Positions 52,453 through 60,624 of a stretch of DNA of 64,000 nt are shown piece by piece. Location of the stretch: NCBI RefSeq assembly GCF_030063135.1, contig NZ_JASISO010000003.1, positions 124,001 to 188,000 of the forward strand, read 5' to 3'. The notes below the pieces were generated by a model that did not search any database, was not told the DNA's origin, and saw only the letters and a program-made list of their open reading frames with translations. The number at the start of each line of letters is the position of its first letter. The first letter of the stretch is position 1. This DNA comes from Streptomyces sp. G-G2. Lineage in GTDB: Bacteria > Actinomycetota > Actinomycetes > Streptomycetales > Streptomycetaceae. The position numbers were made by a program, and so were the translations under genes.

Positions 52453-53033
52453 CCCCGCCGCTGCTCCTGACCCTGACGGGCGGCGCGGGCGCGGGCAAAA
52501 CCACCCTGGCCGCCGCGCTGGCGGCCGCCGCCCCCGAGGGGCCCGTGCGCATCCTGCACGGCGACGACTACTACTACGCCGACACCCCCGGGCGTGGCAT
52601 CCGGCGCCCCGACGCGACGGGCACCCTCCGCCTGGACGTCGGCGACCCCCGCTCCCTCGACACCGACCGCCTCGACGCCGACACCGCCCACGCCCTGGCG
52701 TCCGCCCCCGTGGTCGTCGTCGAGGGCCTGTTCGCCCGGCACGTCGCCCCGCGACCGACCGGCACGCGCTTCGACGTCTTCGTCGACCTGGCCGCCGACC
52801 TCCGTCTGGTCCGCAAGATCCAGCGCAAGTGCCTGCGCGACGGGTTCCCCCTCGACGTCCTCCTGGCGAACTACCTCGACCACCGCCGGGCCGCGCACGA
52901 GCGTCACGTCGAGGCCCTGCGCGCCGGCTGCGACCTCGTCGTCGACGGCGGCACGGACCCCCTGGCCCTGGCCCGAGCCGTCTGGGCGGCCGTCTGCGAG
53001 CGGGCCGAGGGGGGTCCGAGAGAGGCGGCCTGA
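52449..53033 (+). CDS. Uridine-kinase-like P-loop kinase
   Basis: 194 residues; ATG 52449 overlaps the AEC transporter stop. The P-loop is LTGGAGAGKTTLAAAL (about 9-24), followed by the uridine-kinase-like acceptor region ILHGDDYYYAD and VVVVEGLFARH. A VFVDLAADLRLVRKIQRKCL segment carries the lid arginines. It phosphorylates a nucleoside or similar small substrate with ATP; the specificity is uncertain. Confidence 0.82.
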   Translation: MTPPLLLTLTGGAGAGKTTLAAALAAAAPEGPVRILHGDDYYYADTPGRGIRRPDATGTLRLDVGDPRSLDTDRLDADTAHALASAPVVVVEGLFARHVAPRPTGTRFDVFVDLAADLRLVRKIQRKCLRDGFPLDVLLANYLDHRRAAHERHVEALRAGCDLVVDGGTDPLALARAVWAAVCERAEGGPREAA

Positions 53034-53037
53034 CCGG

Positions 53038-54066
53038 TCAGGGGCGGACCGACGGTACGGGGGCCAGGCGGGGCCAGCGGTCGTGCATGCGGCTGCGCAT
53101 CCGGGCCGCCAGTTCGCCGAGGCCGGACAGTTCCGGGTGCTCCGCGCCCAGCGAGGCCAGCACCTCCAGGCGGTGGGCCAGGCGGGCCCGGGCCGTGGTG
53201 GTGCCCCAGGTCCAGTCGCGGCGGGCCGCCCGGGCCAGCTGGTCCCCGCTGTCCCGCCGGGCCTTCGGTACCAGCGCGTCCCCCCGCAGCACCCACCCCG
53301 CGCACGCGTCGGCGAGGCCCTCCGGCACGTCTTCGCCCCGCTCCGCGCGCCACACCGCCCGGTACGCCTCCTCGGCCCGCGCCCGCAGCGGCCCGGCCGC
53401 CGAGGTCACGCACGCGCAGGTGGGGAACCCGATCCGCAGATAGGCCAGTTCGGCCAGGCCACTGCCCACGCAGGCCTGCTCGAAGTCCACGAACCGGATC
53501 CCCGCCGGGGTGTGCAGATCGTTGCCGGGACACGGATCGCCGTGCAGCAGCGCATCCGGCACGGCCGCCCCGAGCCGCTCCACCAGCGCCCCCATCTCCC
53601 CCTCCGCCCCGGCCGGTACGGCGGCCCCCAGCCGCTCGGCGAACCCCAGGAACGCCGCGATGTCGGCCGCCCCCGGCCCCCGCCACCTCGGCAGCGCCCC
53701 CGGGTCCTCGGGCGCGCAGGCGTGCAGCCGGGCCAGCGCGGCCGCGTACGGCACGATCCACTCCGGGCCGGGCCGCCCGTGCTCCAGGTGTTCCAGTACG
53801 AGGACCAGCTCGTCCGGGTCCGTACCGAGCAGGGCCGGCACCACCGGCCCCGTGGCCCGCCGCCCGGCCAGCCGCAGCGCGGTGACCTCACGGTCGTAGC
53901 GGTCCCGCGCCCCCGGCCCGGCGACGAGCTGCTTGAGGACCGCGGGCCCCCCGGCCAGTTCCACCCGCCACACCCGCGAACGCGGGCTGCTCTCCAGTCG
54001 CCGCGCCCGGCCCGGCGCCCCCAGAGCGGCCCGCAGAGCGTCCCCGTACGGCAGTCGTCCTCGCAT
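53038..54066 (-). CDS. Aminoglycoside-phosphotransferase (APH) family kinase
   Basis: 342 residues from ATG 54066 with GAAGGGG upstream; longer in-frame starts run through a tandem repeat and are unlikely. Kinase-fold features: PAVLKQLVAGPGARDRYDRE (Lys and Glu of the N-lobe), VLVLEHLEHGRPG hinge, catalytic loop LLHGDPCPGNDLHTP (HGDxxxxN) and IRFVDFEQA (metal Asp). Family members phosphorylate antibiotics, choline, sugars or maltose; this one has no resistance-gene context, so the substrate is open. Convergent with the P-loop kinase, separated by 4 bp. Confidence 0.86.
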   Translation of the reverse strand: MRGRLPYGDALRAALGAPGRARRLESSPRSRVWRVELAGGPAVLKQLVAGPGARDRYDREVTALRLAGRRATGPVVPALLGTDPDELVLVLEHLEHGRPGPEWIVPYAAALARLHACAPEDPGALPRWRGPGAADIAAFLGFAERLGAAVPAGAEGEMGALVERLGAAVPDALLHGDPCPGNDLHTPAGIRFVDFEQACVGSGLAELAYLRIGFPTCACVTSAAGPLRARAEEAYRAVWRAERGEDVPEGLADACAGWVLRGDALVPKARRDSGDQLARAARRDWTWGTTTARARLAHRLEVLASLGAEHPELSGLGELAARMRSRMHDRWPRLAPVPSVRP

Positions 54067-54112
54067 CGCACCCCTTCTGAGACCGTCGCCGCCCGTCCGT
54101 ACCGCGGCCCGC

Positions 54113-54165
54113 GCACCCGTCACCCGCACCCGTCACCCGCACCCGTCACCCGCACCCCATCACCC
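54113..54165. repeat. 13-bp tandem repeat
   Basis: GCACCCGTCACCC three times exactly (54113-54151) plus an imperfect fourth unit, in the region upstream of the APH-family gene and the small protein at 54229. Confidence 0.9.
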
Positions 54166-54228
54166 GCGCCGTCCGCCCGCCACCGGATTTCGCGTTCCCC
54201 CGGGCGGGTGACCATCGTTGACCCCGGT

Positions 54229-54609
54229 ATGAAACCTGGCCTGGAACTGCCCGCCGTCGCGGCGCCCGGCGTCGGCGAGCGGGCGGACGCCGCGGCGGAC
54301 GCCGCCTGTCACCTCTACGACGCGGCCTTCCTCGGCGGCTGGAGCCGGACCGCCGCCGAGGACGCCGCCGAGACCATCGAGACCACCGCGCACGCCCTGG
54401 CGAACGTCCACCCCCGGGCCGAGGTCATCCTCGCCCCCGTGCACGCCGCCCTCGCGGACCTGCGGCGGCGTCTCGAACTGCCGCCCGCGGACGACCTGAT
54501 CGCGGCGGGCGTGCCGCCGACCCCGCGCAGCGTCGGCAACCCCCGCCGCACCCGGTGCCCGTACGGGCTCATCGCGCCGCGTCGACCGCCGAGCGGTACA
54601 GGTTCCTGA
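54229..54609 (+). CDS. Small conserved-looking hypothetical protein
   Basis: 126 residues from ATG 54229; GTG 54208 (GGCGG before it) is an alternative seven codons earlier. Helical, Ala-rich core: ADAACHLYDAAFLGGWSRTA, EDAAETIETTAHALANVHPR, ILAPVHAALADLRRRLELPP. There is no signal peptide or membrane segment. Codon usage is normal to about residue 100. The last 14 codons overlap the end of the convergent protease gene. I do not recognise a family with known function. Confidence 0.62.
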   Translation: MKPGLELPAVAAPGVGERADAAADAACHLYDAAFLGGWSRTAAEDAAETIETTAHALANVHPRAEVILAPVHAALADLRRRLELPPADDLIAAGVPPTPRSVGNPRRTRCPYGLIAPRRPPSGTGS

Positions 54610-55486
54610 CGTCCGTACCGAAGTAGGAGCTGTACGAGGTGTCCGGCCCCGGGCCGCCGGTCTTCCAGCCCCCGATCACCCCGACCACCTCCCCGGTGCG
54701 GGTGCCCGGGTCGTAGTTCTTCAGGAACGGGCCCCCGCTCGTCCCGCCGGGATACCCGGTGCAGTTGATCTGCAGGAACGATCCGGGACTGGCGGGATCG
54801 TCACTGGTGAACCGGGTCGTCCGGTTCACGCACACCCGGGGCCGCGCGGCCGACGCCGGATAGCCGATCAGCCGGATCGCGTCGTGCTCGTATCCGTCGC
54901 CCGTGATCAGCCGGTTCCCGCCAACCTGGTCCTGCACCGCGATGTTCTTGTCGTTCGGCCCGACCCGCGCGAAGGCCACGTCGAGCGTGGCCGCCAGGTC
55001 CGGTCCCTGCTGCTGGTAGCGCGGATCGACCCACACCTTCAGCACGGGGAACATCCCGTACGGGCGCGGGTTCCCGGCCGTGTAGTGCGGTACGAACGCC
55101 ACCTGCCGGGTATCGGCCCCCATCAGGCAGTGCGCCGCCCCGAGCACCAGGTCGTGACCGGGGGAGGCGACCACGCTCGCGGTGCAGAAGTACGCCCCGC
55201 CGTCCTTCATGACGAACAGCCGCCCGACCACCGGGATGCCGTCGAAGTCCTGCCCGACACCGGGTCCGGCCGCCGCCCGCGCCACGTCCGGATCGGGGTC
55301 CACGGCCCGGGCGGACGCCATCCGCTCGGTGGTCCAGAAGGCCTCCGCCTCGGGAGCCGACCAGTGGTCGCCCAGCGGGGTCTCGGTGGCGCTCCCGGCC
55401 CCGGCGGGCACCTGCCCGATGACCAGCACCACGGTGGCCGCGGCCACCACGACAAGCGTCCGGCGCAGCGTCGACTCACACCGCAT
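54569..55486 (-). CDS. Secreted trypsin-like serine protease (S1 family)
   Basis: 305 residues with a signal peptide (RRTLVVVAAATVVLVIGQVP). The chymotrypsin-fold triad is complete: His119 in VLGAAHCLMG, Asp169 in AATLDVAFARV, Ser249 in GYPGGTSGGPF. It lacks the usual disulfide-rich animal-type layout and resembles bacterial V8/trypsin-like secreted peptidases. A short pro-region follows the signal. It acts outside the cell; substrate unknown. Separated by 43 bp from the upstream flavoprotein on the same strand. Confidence 0.92.
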   Translation of the reverse strand: MRCESTLRRTLVVVAAATVVLVIGQVPAGAGSATETPLGDHWSAPEAEAFWTTERMASARAVDPDPDVARAAAGPGVGQDFDGIPVVGRLFVMKDGGAYFCTASVVASPGHDLVLGAAHCLMGADTRQVAFVPHYTAGNPRPYGMFPVLKVWVDPRYQQQGPDLAATLDVAFARVGPNDKNIAVQDQVGGNRLITGDGYEHDAIRLIGYPASAARPRVCVNRTTRFTSDDPASPGSFLQINCTGYPGGTSGGPFLKNYDPGTRTGEVVGVIGGWKTGGPGPDTSYSSYFGTDVRNLYRSAVDAAR

Positions 55487-55529
55487 GCTGAAGTCCTCTT
55501 CTCGTTGTCGGTTCCGGGCTCCGCACGGG

Positions 55530-57062
55530 CTAGACCGCCTGCGCGAAGTCGAAGAGCCGTCCGGGGTCGTATGCTCGTTTGACCTCTGTCAAACGAGCGA
55601 GATTGCCGCCGTAGTACGCCTCGCGCCAGGTTCCGAGCCGCGGGTCCGTGTAGTTCTGGTAGGCGCGGCCGCTCGCCCACGGCCGCAGCCGCTGCCAGAG
55701 CCCGTCCAGCCAGGCCCGGTGACGGCCCGTCTGCGCCGGGGCGGCCGACTCGGGCCAGTACGCGAGGTACTGGCCCAGGAAACCCGCCCCCCGGTGGACG
55801 AACGCCGACGACCCCGGCCCCACCCGGTTCAGCGCGCCCCCGCACACCCCGTCGAACTGCACCACGCCCCGGCCCCCCGGCGGTACGGCCGAGGCGTAGC
55901 GGCGTACGCCGTCCAGCACCGCCCCGGCCGCGTCGTCGGGCAGGCCGCCCGCGGGCCAGAAGTCCGAGCGCGCCGCGTAGTCGTCCCGGCCGAGCCGCCC
56001 GCGCGGGTCGTGCCCCGGCAGCCGGCCCGGCAGACGGCACCGCGCATCGGACTCGCCCCGGCAGCCCGACAGCGTCCGCATCGCCTCGCCGTACCCCCCG
56101 GTCTCGACAAGGCTGTCCCGGGGGCGGCTCCCGACCGCGTCGGACAGCCGGGTCAGCTGCTCCTCCAGCGCCCCGCGCCCGTCCAGGGACAGCACCCGCA
56201 CCGCCGGTGGACCCGGCGCCGTACCGGGCTCCGCCAGGAACTCGACCTGGCTCCAGAACGGGTCCGGCAGCCCGTCCAGCCACCGCTGCCAGCCGCGCAG
56301 CACCGCCGCGGAGTCCGCCCACGGCCAGTGCAGTTCGGCGAAGGCGCAGTCAGCCGCCGGGTGGGCGCGGAAGCGGAACTCGGTGACCACTCCGAAGTTC
56401 CCGCCGCCGCCCCCGCGCAGCGCCCAGAACAGGTCGGGGTCCGTCCGGGCGTCCACCTCGCGCACGGCCCCGTCCGGGGTGACGATCCGCGCCCCGACGA
56501 GCTGGTCGCTCGTGGTCCCGAAGGCCCGGCTGGAGACCCCGAGCCCCCCGCCGAGGGTGAGCCCGGCGATGCCCACGGAGGGGCACAGCCCGGTGGGGAG
56601 GGCGAGGCCCTGCCCGGCGAGCCGCGCGTTGAGGTCGCCGAGCCGGGCTCCGGCGCCCACCCGGACCTCACCGGTCCCGGTCCCGATCTCCGCCATCAGG
56701 CCCACGTCGATCACCAGGCCGGGCCCGGTCGAGTACCCGGCGTAACTGTGCCCGCCTCCGCGCGGCACCACCGCGACCTCCTCGCGGCGGGCGAAGTCCA
56801 CGCAGGTGGCTACGTCCCGCGCGTGCGCCGGGTAGGCGACGGCGCCGGGCGCGACCGGGTCGTAGCGCGGCTGGAAGAGCCGGCGGGCCTCGCCGTAGTC
56901 CGGGTCCCCGGGAAGGACCACCCGCCCGTCCAGTGACCGGGCGAGCGCCCCGAAGCCCGCGGCCCGTCGCCTTCCCCCGTTCCGCGGTGGCCGGATCGCG
57001 CCGACGGAGGCGAGAACGGCTGCGGACGCACCGGCCAGGACGTGACGGCGATCGAGGCTCAT
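55530..57062 (-). CDS. FAD-dependent oxidoreductase of the berberine-bridge-enzyme (BBE) type
   Basis: 510 residues. The N-terminus (MSLDRRHVLAGASAAVLASV) looks like a twin-arginine export signal. The PCMH FAD-binding domain has RGGGHSYAGYST with His105 and LPTGLCPSVGIAGLTLGGG with Cys160, the pair used for bicovalent FAD in this family. The C-terminal BBE motif is YQNYTDPRL, then YYGGNLARLTEVKRAYDPGR. Such enzymes oxidise alcohols or oligosaccharides with O2. A secreted oligosaccharide or alcohol oxidase is likely; no dedicated partner genes are seen. Confidence 0.92.
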   Translation of the reverse strand: MSLDRRHVLAGASAAVLASVGAIRPPRNGGRRRAAGFGALARSLDGRVVLPGDPDYGEARRLFQPRYDPVAPGAVAYPAHARDVATCVDFARREEVAVVPRGGGHSYAGYSTGPGLVIDVGLMAEIGTGTGEVRVGAGARLGDLNARLAGQGLALPTGLCPSVGIAGLTLGGGLGVSSRAFGTTSDQLVGARIVTPDGAVREVDARTDPDLFWALRGGGGGNFGVVTEFRFRAHPAADCAFAELHWPWADSAAVLRGWQRWLDGLPDPFWSQVEFLAEPGTAPGPPAVRVLSLDGRGALEEQLTRLSDAVGSRPRDSLVETGGYGEAMRTLSGCRGESDARCRLPGRLPGHDPRGRLGRDDYAARSDFWPAGGLPDDAAGAVLDGVRRYASAVPPGGRGVVQFDGVCGGALNRVGPGSSAFVHRGAGFLGQYLAYWPESAAPAQTGRHRAWLDGLWQRLRPWASGRAYQNYTDPRLGTWREAYYGGNLARLTEVKRAYDPGRLFDFAQAV

Positions 57063-57183
57063 GCCCCACTACTGCCATCGCGCGCGCCGATCCCCCCGGG
57101 GACAGGGCCGGGCACCGGCCCGGCTCCCCCCGAACGGCCCACCGCCCGGCGCCCGCCGGGGGCCTCGGGACAGCGGGCCCGGC

Positions 57184-58734
57184 TCAGGACGGCGGCGCGA
57201 GTCCCGGCAGCCGCCCCAGAGTGGTCCACTGGTCACCCGGGACGTCCGGGCTCAGCCGCATCAGCGTGAGCGCCTTCGCGGGCAGCGGCTCCGTCAGCAG
57301 GGCCAGGGTGTCCGGGGTGCGCTCCAGCGCGGGCGCCGCGGCGGCCAGGTCCTCGCCCAGCGCTTCGGCCGAACCCGCCAGCGCGCCCAGCGCGCCCGTG
57401 ACCAGGGAGCCGAACAGTTTGCGGCGGAGCAGGTCCTCGTCGTCCGTGACCAGCCGCCCCACCAGCGGCGGCGCCGCGATCCCGTGCCGGGCCAGCCGGG
57501 CCGGGCTGATCCGGATGTCGGCCAGATCGCGGTAGACCAGCCGCAGCGGCTCCCCGGCGGGCGAGAGCACCACCAGCAGGTTCTGGCCGTGGGCCTCCAG
57601 GGCCACGCCCAGATCGAGCACGCGCAGGCACACCGAGAGCGCGAGCCGCGCGAAGGCCGCCCGCCACGCGGCGGACCGGGCCCACTGCGTGTCCCCGAGG
57701 GCTCCCACCGCCACCACCCGCTCGCCCGCGGCCGCGTCCGCGTACCGCTGCGGCGGCTCGCGCAGCACCGCCGCCAGGTCCGGGCTGTGCGCGGTGGCCG
57801 CGCCCAGGGTCCGGGTGACGTGCAGCCGCCCGTCGAGCCGGGCGGCCAGCGCGTCCGCGAAGGCCGACACCGCCGCCGCCGTCTCGATCGAGTACCCGGA
57901 GATGTCGCGGACGGAGGAGGTCAGCCGGGTGCTCAGGGCGGTCTTCACGTGCGGGCCGCCCGCGACGGGGGCCAGGGTGCGCAGCGCCATCAGCGGATGC
58001 GCGGCGTGCGCGTCCCCGCTCGGCACCGTCACCCCCGGGAGCCCGGGCACGTGCTCCGCCTGCCACGGGTGCACCGGGATCAGGATCCGTCCCCCGTCCC
58101 GCAACGCCGCGGGCCACTCGCCCGTCACCAGGCAGGCGTCCGCCCGTACGGCCCGCAGGCCGAGCGCGACCACCGACCGGTGCTCGGGGGCGTACGCGAG
58201 CTGCTCGGCCACCGAGAAACCGGGGCGGGAGCGGCAGTTGGGGTGGTAGGGGTGCCCGTCGGTCACCCGCTGCTCCCACTCCCAGTCCGCGACGGGCGGA
58301 GCCGGGTCCGCGAAGGCCGCCCCGCCCGCCCGGGAGAGCGCGAGGGACGCCGTACTGCCGTCCAGCTCGGCCGCGAACTCCGTGCCGTTGGCGATCCCGA
58401 GCGCCCGCGTCAGGGCCGCGGGCCCCGCGTACGCCCGGCCGCCGAGCTCCAGTTCGCGCACGTAGGAGGTCCGCGCGTAGGGGTCGGGCAGCGGCCCGCG
58501 CAGCCGGGCACCGCCGGCGAGCAGCAGGGTCATCGTGTCCCCGGCCACCGAGCGCCGCACCACCCAGGGCAGCGGTTCGAAGGCGAACGCCCGCCACAGC
58601 CGGGTCAGCACGGCCGCGCGGGCGCCCGGCAGCGCGGCCGCGTAGGCGGCGGCGAGTCCCGGGCGTACGCCGTCCAGCCGGGCGGCGACGGCTTCCTCGG
58701 CGGCGGATCCGGGGGCATGGCCACTGCGGTACAG
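57184..58734 (-). CDS. IucA/IucC family NIS siderophore synthetase with probable CTG start
   Basis: 516 residues if started at CTG 58734, which has GGAAGGAG seven bases upstream; an in-frame TGA 27 bases further up prevents a longer form. The first ATG/GTG in frame (58614 or 58611) would remove about 40 residues with normal family sequence (AARLDGVRPGLAAAYAAALP). Conserved NIS blocks are DGHPYHPNCRSRPGFS, LIPVHPWQAEHV, LSTRLTSSVRDISGY and ALEAHGQNLLVVL. These enzymes adenylate citrate or another carboxylate and condense it with an amine or alcohol. The usual Lys in HPxHPxxKxR is replaced (NCRSR). Divergent from a second synthetase. Confidence 0.88.
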   Translation of the reverse strand: MYRSGHAPGSAAEEAVAARLDGVRPGLAAAYAAALPGARAAVLTRLWRAFAFEPLPWVVRRSVAGDTMTLLLAGGARLRGPLPDPYARTSYVRELELGGRAYAGPAALTRALGIANGTEFAAELDGSTASLALSRAGGAAFADPAPPVADWEWEQRVTDGHPYHPNCRSRPGFSVAEQLAYAPEHRSVVALGLRAVRADACLVTGEWPAALRDGGRILIPVHPWQAEHVPGLPGVTVPSGDAHAAHPLMALRTLAPVAGGPHVKTALSTRLTSSVRDISGYSIETAAAVSAFADALAARLDGRLHVTRTLGAATAHSPDLAAVLREPPQRYADAAAGERVVAVGALGDTQWARSAAWRAAFARLALSVCLRVLDLGVALEAHGQNLLVVLSPAGEPLRLVYRDLADIRISPARLARHGIAAPPLVGRLVTDDEDLLRRKLFGSLVTGALGALAGSAEALGEDLAAAAPALERTPDTLALLTEPLPAKALTLMRLSPDVPGDQWTTLGRLPGLAPPS

Positions 58735-58812
58735 GGCGGTACTCCTTCCAGCACATCATCGGAGCACCGGATCGTCGGGTCGTGGGACCGTCGGCTGAGC
58801 GGTGCGTCGGTA

Positions 58813-58824
58813 GATCTGCAGATC
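58813..58824. promoter_or_regulatory. 12-bp perfect palindrome between the two NIS synthetases
   Basis: GATCTGCAGATC, 79 bp upstream of one synthetase and 112 bp from the other. Candidate operator; it does not match the DmdR/IdeR iron box. Confidence 0.4.
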
Positions 58825-58837
58825 GGCACTTCCAGAC

Positions 58838-58852
58838 ATCGGGTTACCCGAT
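58838..58852. promoter_or_regulatory. 15-bp palindrome between the two NIS synthetases
   Basis: ATCGGGTTACCCGAT has perfect 7-bp arms around a single T. It lies almost midway between the divergent starts (104 and 84 bp). Better placed than the neighbouring palindrome to control both genes. Confidence 0.55.
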
Positions 58853-58935
58853 TGCCGGACCATCATCACCCGAACATCCCGGCCGCCGCTCGGATCGCGG
58901 ATACTGAAGATCACTGCCGGACCTAGAGGGAATCC

Positions 58936-60504
58936 GTGGACTTGCATCTCACCGCTGCCGCCGTAGGCACCGCCACCGCCACCGCGGACGAGTACGCCGC
59001 GGCGCCGCTCCTGAACTGTCTGCTCCGCGAGGCCGCCGACCCCCAGGGCGACGGCGTGCACCGGCTGCGCGGGAGCGGGCGGCTGCTGCGGGTGCACGCC
59101 GGGCGCCGCCCCACCCGCCCCGAGCTGCGTGCGCCCGACGGCTGGCAGCCGCTCGGCCTCACCGACCTGATCAAGCTCACTTCCGACGAGCTGCGCCAGT
59201 ACACGGGTGTGTCGAACGACGAGCTCCCCGCCGAGATCGCCGACAGCCGCGCCGCCGTCGGCGCGCTGCTCAAGGCCCGGGCGGCGGCCGTCCCGCCGCG
59301 GGACCCGTACGTCCGCTCCGAGCAGGCGCTGCTGATGGGGCACCCCTACCACCCCGCGCCCAAGGCCCGCGGCGGCGCCCCCGCCCGCGGCTGGCTGCCC
59401 TTCGCCCCCGAGGCGCACGCCTGTTTCCCGCTCGCCTTCCTCGGGCTGCGCGCGGATCAGGTGGCGGGGGAGGGCGGAGCGCCCGCCGACGCCCTGTTCG
59501 AGGCACTGGCCGAGGCCGCCGGGGCGCCCGCGGCGCCTCCCGGGTACGTCCTGCTGCCCGCCCACCCCTGGCAGCTGGAGCTGACCTGCGCGCGCCCGGA
59601 ACCGCGGGCCGCGTTCGCCGACGGCAGGCTGCTGCGGCTGGGCCCGGGGCGCCGCCCGGTGTGGCCCACCGCTTCCGTGCGGACCGTGTACGCGCCCGGC
59701 CCGGGCGCCGACCTGTTCGCCAAGTTCAGCCTCGACGTCCGGATCACCAATGACGTGCGGCGGCTGTGGCGGCACGACCTGCTGGGCCTGCGCCGTACCG
59801 ACGCCGCCGTCGCCGCCGCCTTCGGGGCGGTGCGGGCCCGCACCGGGACCACGGCCGCCTGGCTGGGCGACCGGGGCTACCGGACCGCCGCCTTCGCCTT
59901 CGAGGAACTGGCCGTCCTGGTCCGCGACGGGCTGCGCGCGCACCTGCTGCCTGGCGCCACCCCGCTGCTGGCCGCCGCGCTCGCGGAGGGCTCCGAGCCC
60001 GGCCCGCTGGACCGGACCGCCGACCCGGCCGCCTGGTGGCGGGCGTACCTGCGGCAGGTGGTGCCCCCGGTGCTCGAACTCTTCGACCGCCACGGGATCG
60101 TGCTGGAAGCCCATCTGCAGAACACCCTGATCGCGGTCGATGCCTCGGGGACGCCGGTACAGGCCCTCTTCCGGGACGCGGAGGGCGTCAAAACGCTGCC
60201 GGGGACCAGCCGGGAGCAGGGCTGGCAGCGGCTGGTGTACTGCCTGGTCGTCAATCACCTCAGCGAGATCGCCGAGACCCTCGCCGACCGTCACCCGCGC
60301 GTCGCCGACGGGCTGTGGCCCGCCGCCCGGGAGGAGTTCCGCCGCTACGACACGGCGTACGGGCTGCCAGAGGTCCGCGAGCTGTTGAGCGCCCCGGCCC
60401 TGCCGGGCAAGACGAACCTGCTGCTGCGCTGGACCCGCGCCGACGGCGCCGCCGCCCGCTACCTCCCGCTGCCGAACCCGCTGCGCGGACCGGACGGGCC
60501 CTGA
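58936..60504 (+). CDS. IucA/IucC family NIS siderophore synthetase
   Basis: 522 residues from GTG 58936 with AGAGGG upstream. NIS landmarks are complete: MGHPYHPAPKARGG (the HPxHPxxKxR ATP-binding motif, intact here), VLLPAHPWQLEL, FSLDVRITNDVRRLWR, LEAHLQNTLIAVD and CLVVNHLSEI. It condenses a carboxylate with an amine or hydroxylamine in siderophore assembly. With its divergent partner this makes a two-synthetase set, but no decarboxylase, monooxygenase, exporter or receptor gene lies within the window. A hairpin follows the stop. Confidence 0.92.
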   Translation: MDLHLTAAAVGTATATADEYAAAPLLNCLLREAADPQGDGVHRLRGSGRLLRVHAGRRPTRPELRAPDGWQPLGLTDLIKLTSDELRQYTGVSNDELPAEIADSRAAVGALLKARAAAVPPRDPYVRSEQALLMGHPYHPAPKARGGAPARGWLPFAPEAHACFPLAFLGLRADQVAGEGGAPADALFEALAEAAGAPAAPPGYVLLPAHPWQLELTCARPEPRAAFADGRLLRLGPGRRPVWPTASVRTVYAPGPGADLFAKFSLDVRITNDVRRLWRHDLLGLRRTDAAVAAAFGAVRARTGTTAAWLGDRGYRTAAFAFEELAVLVRDGLRAHLLPGATPLLAAALAEGSEPGPLDRTADPAAWWRAYLRQVVPPVLELFDRHGIVLEAHLQNTLIAVDASGTPVQALFRDAEGVKTLPGTSREQGWQRLVYCLVVNHLSEIAETLADRHPRVADGLWPAAREEFRRYDTAYGLPEVRELLSAPALPGKTNLLLRWTRADGAAARYLPLPNPLRGPDGP

Positions 60505-60532
60505 GCGGGGGCCGTCCGGCCGAGCGGCCCAC

Positions 60533-60563
60533 GTCGATCAACTGCAACCAGTGGCTGATCGAC
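60533..60563. terminator. Bidirectional hairpin between convergent genes
   Basis: GTCGATCA (60533-60540) pairs with TGATCGAC (60556-60563), and an inner ACTG/CAGT pair closes a CAAC loop with a GGC bulge. It lies between the stops of the siderophore synthetase (60504) and the ammonium transporter (60625), so it can serve both strands. Confidence 0.7.
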
Positions 60564-60624
60564 CTGAACTGCCGGCCCGGACCCGGGTCCCGCCCGCCGG
60601 TTCCGGCCCGCCCGCCGGGAGCGC

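Noticed and set aside
53888..54142. Upstream extension of the APH-family kinase through the 13-bp repeat
   Set aside because: The extension encodes repeat-derived residues and lacks a ribosome-binding site, while ATG 54066 has one and starts family-like sequence.
57233..58759. Minus-strand frame with two in-line ATG codons near 58759 as an alternative start for the NIS synthetase
   Set aside because: It is in a different frame from the conserved synthetase motifs and yields an Arg/Gly-rich protein.
58735..58935. DmdR/IdeR iron box between the siderophore synthetases
   Set aside because: No sequence close to the TTAGGTTAGGCTAACCTAA consensus was found; only unrelated palindromes are present.
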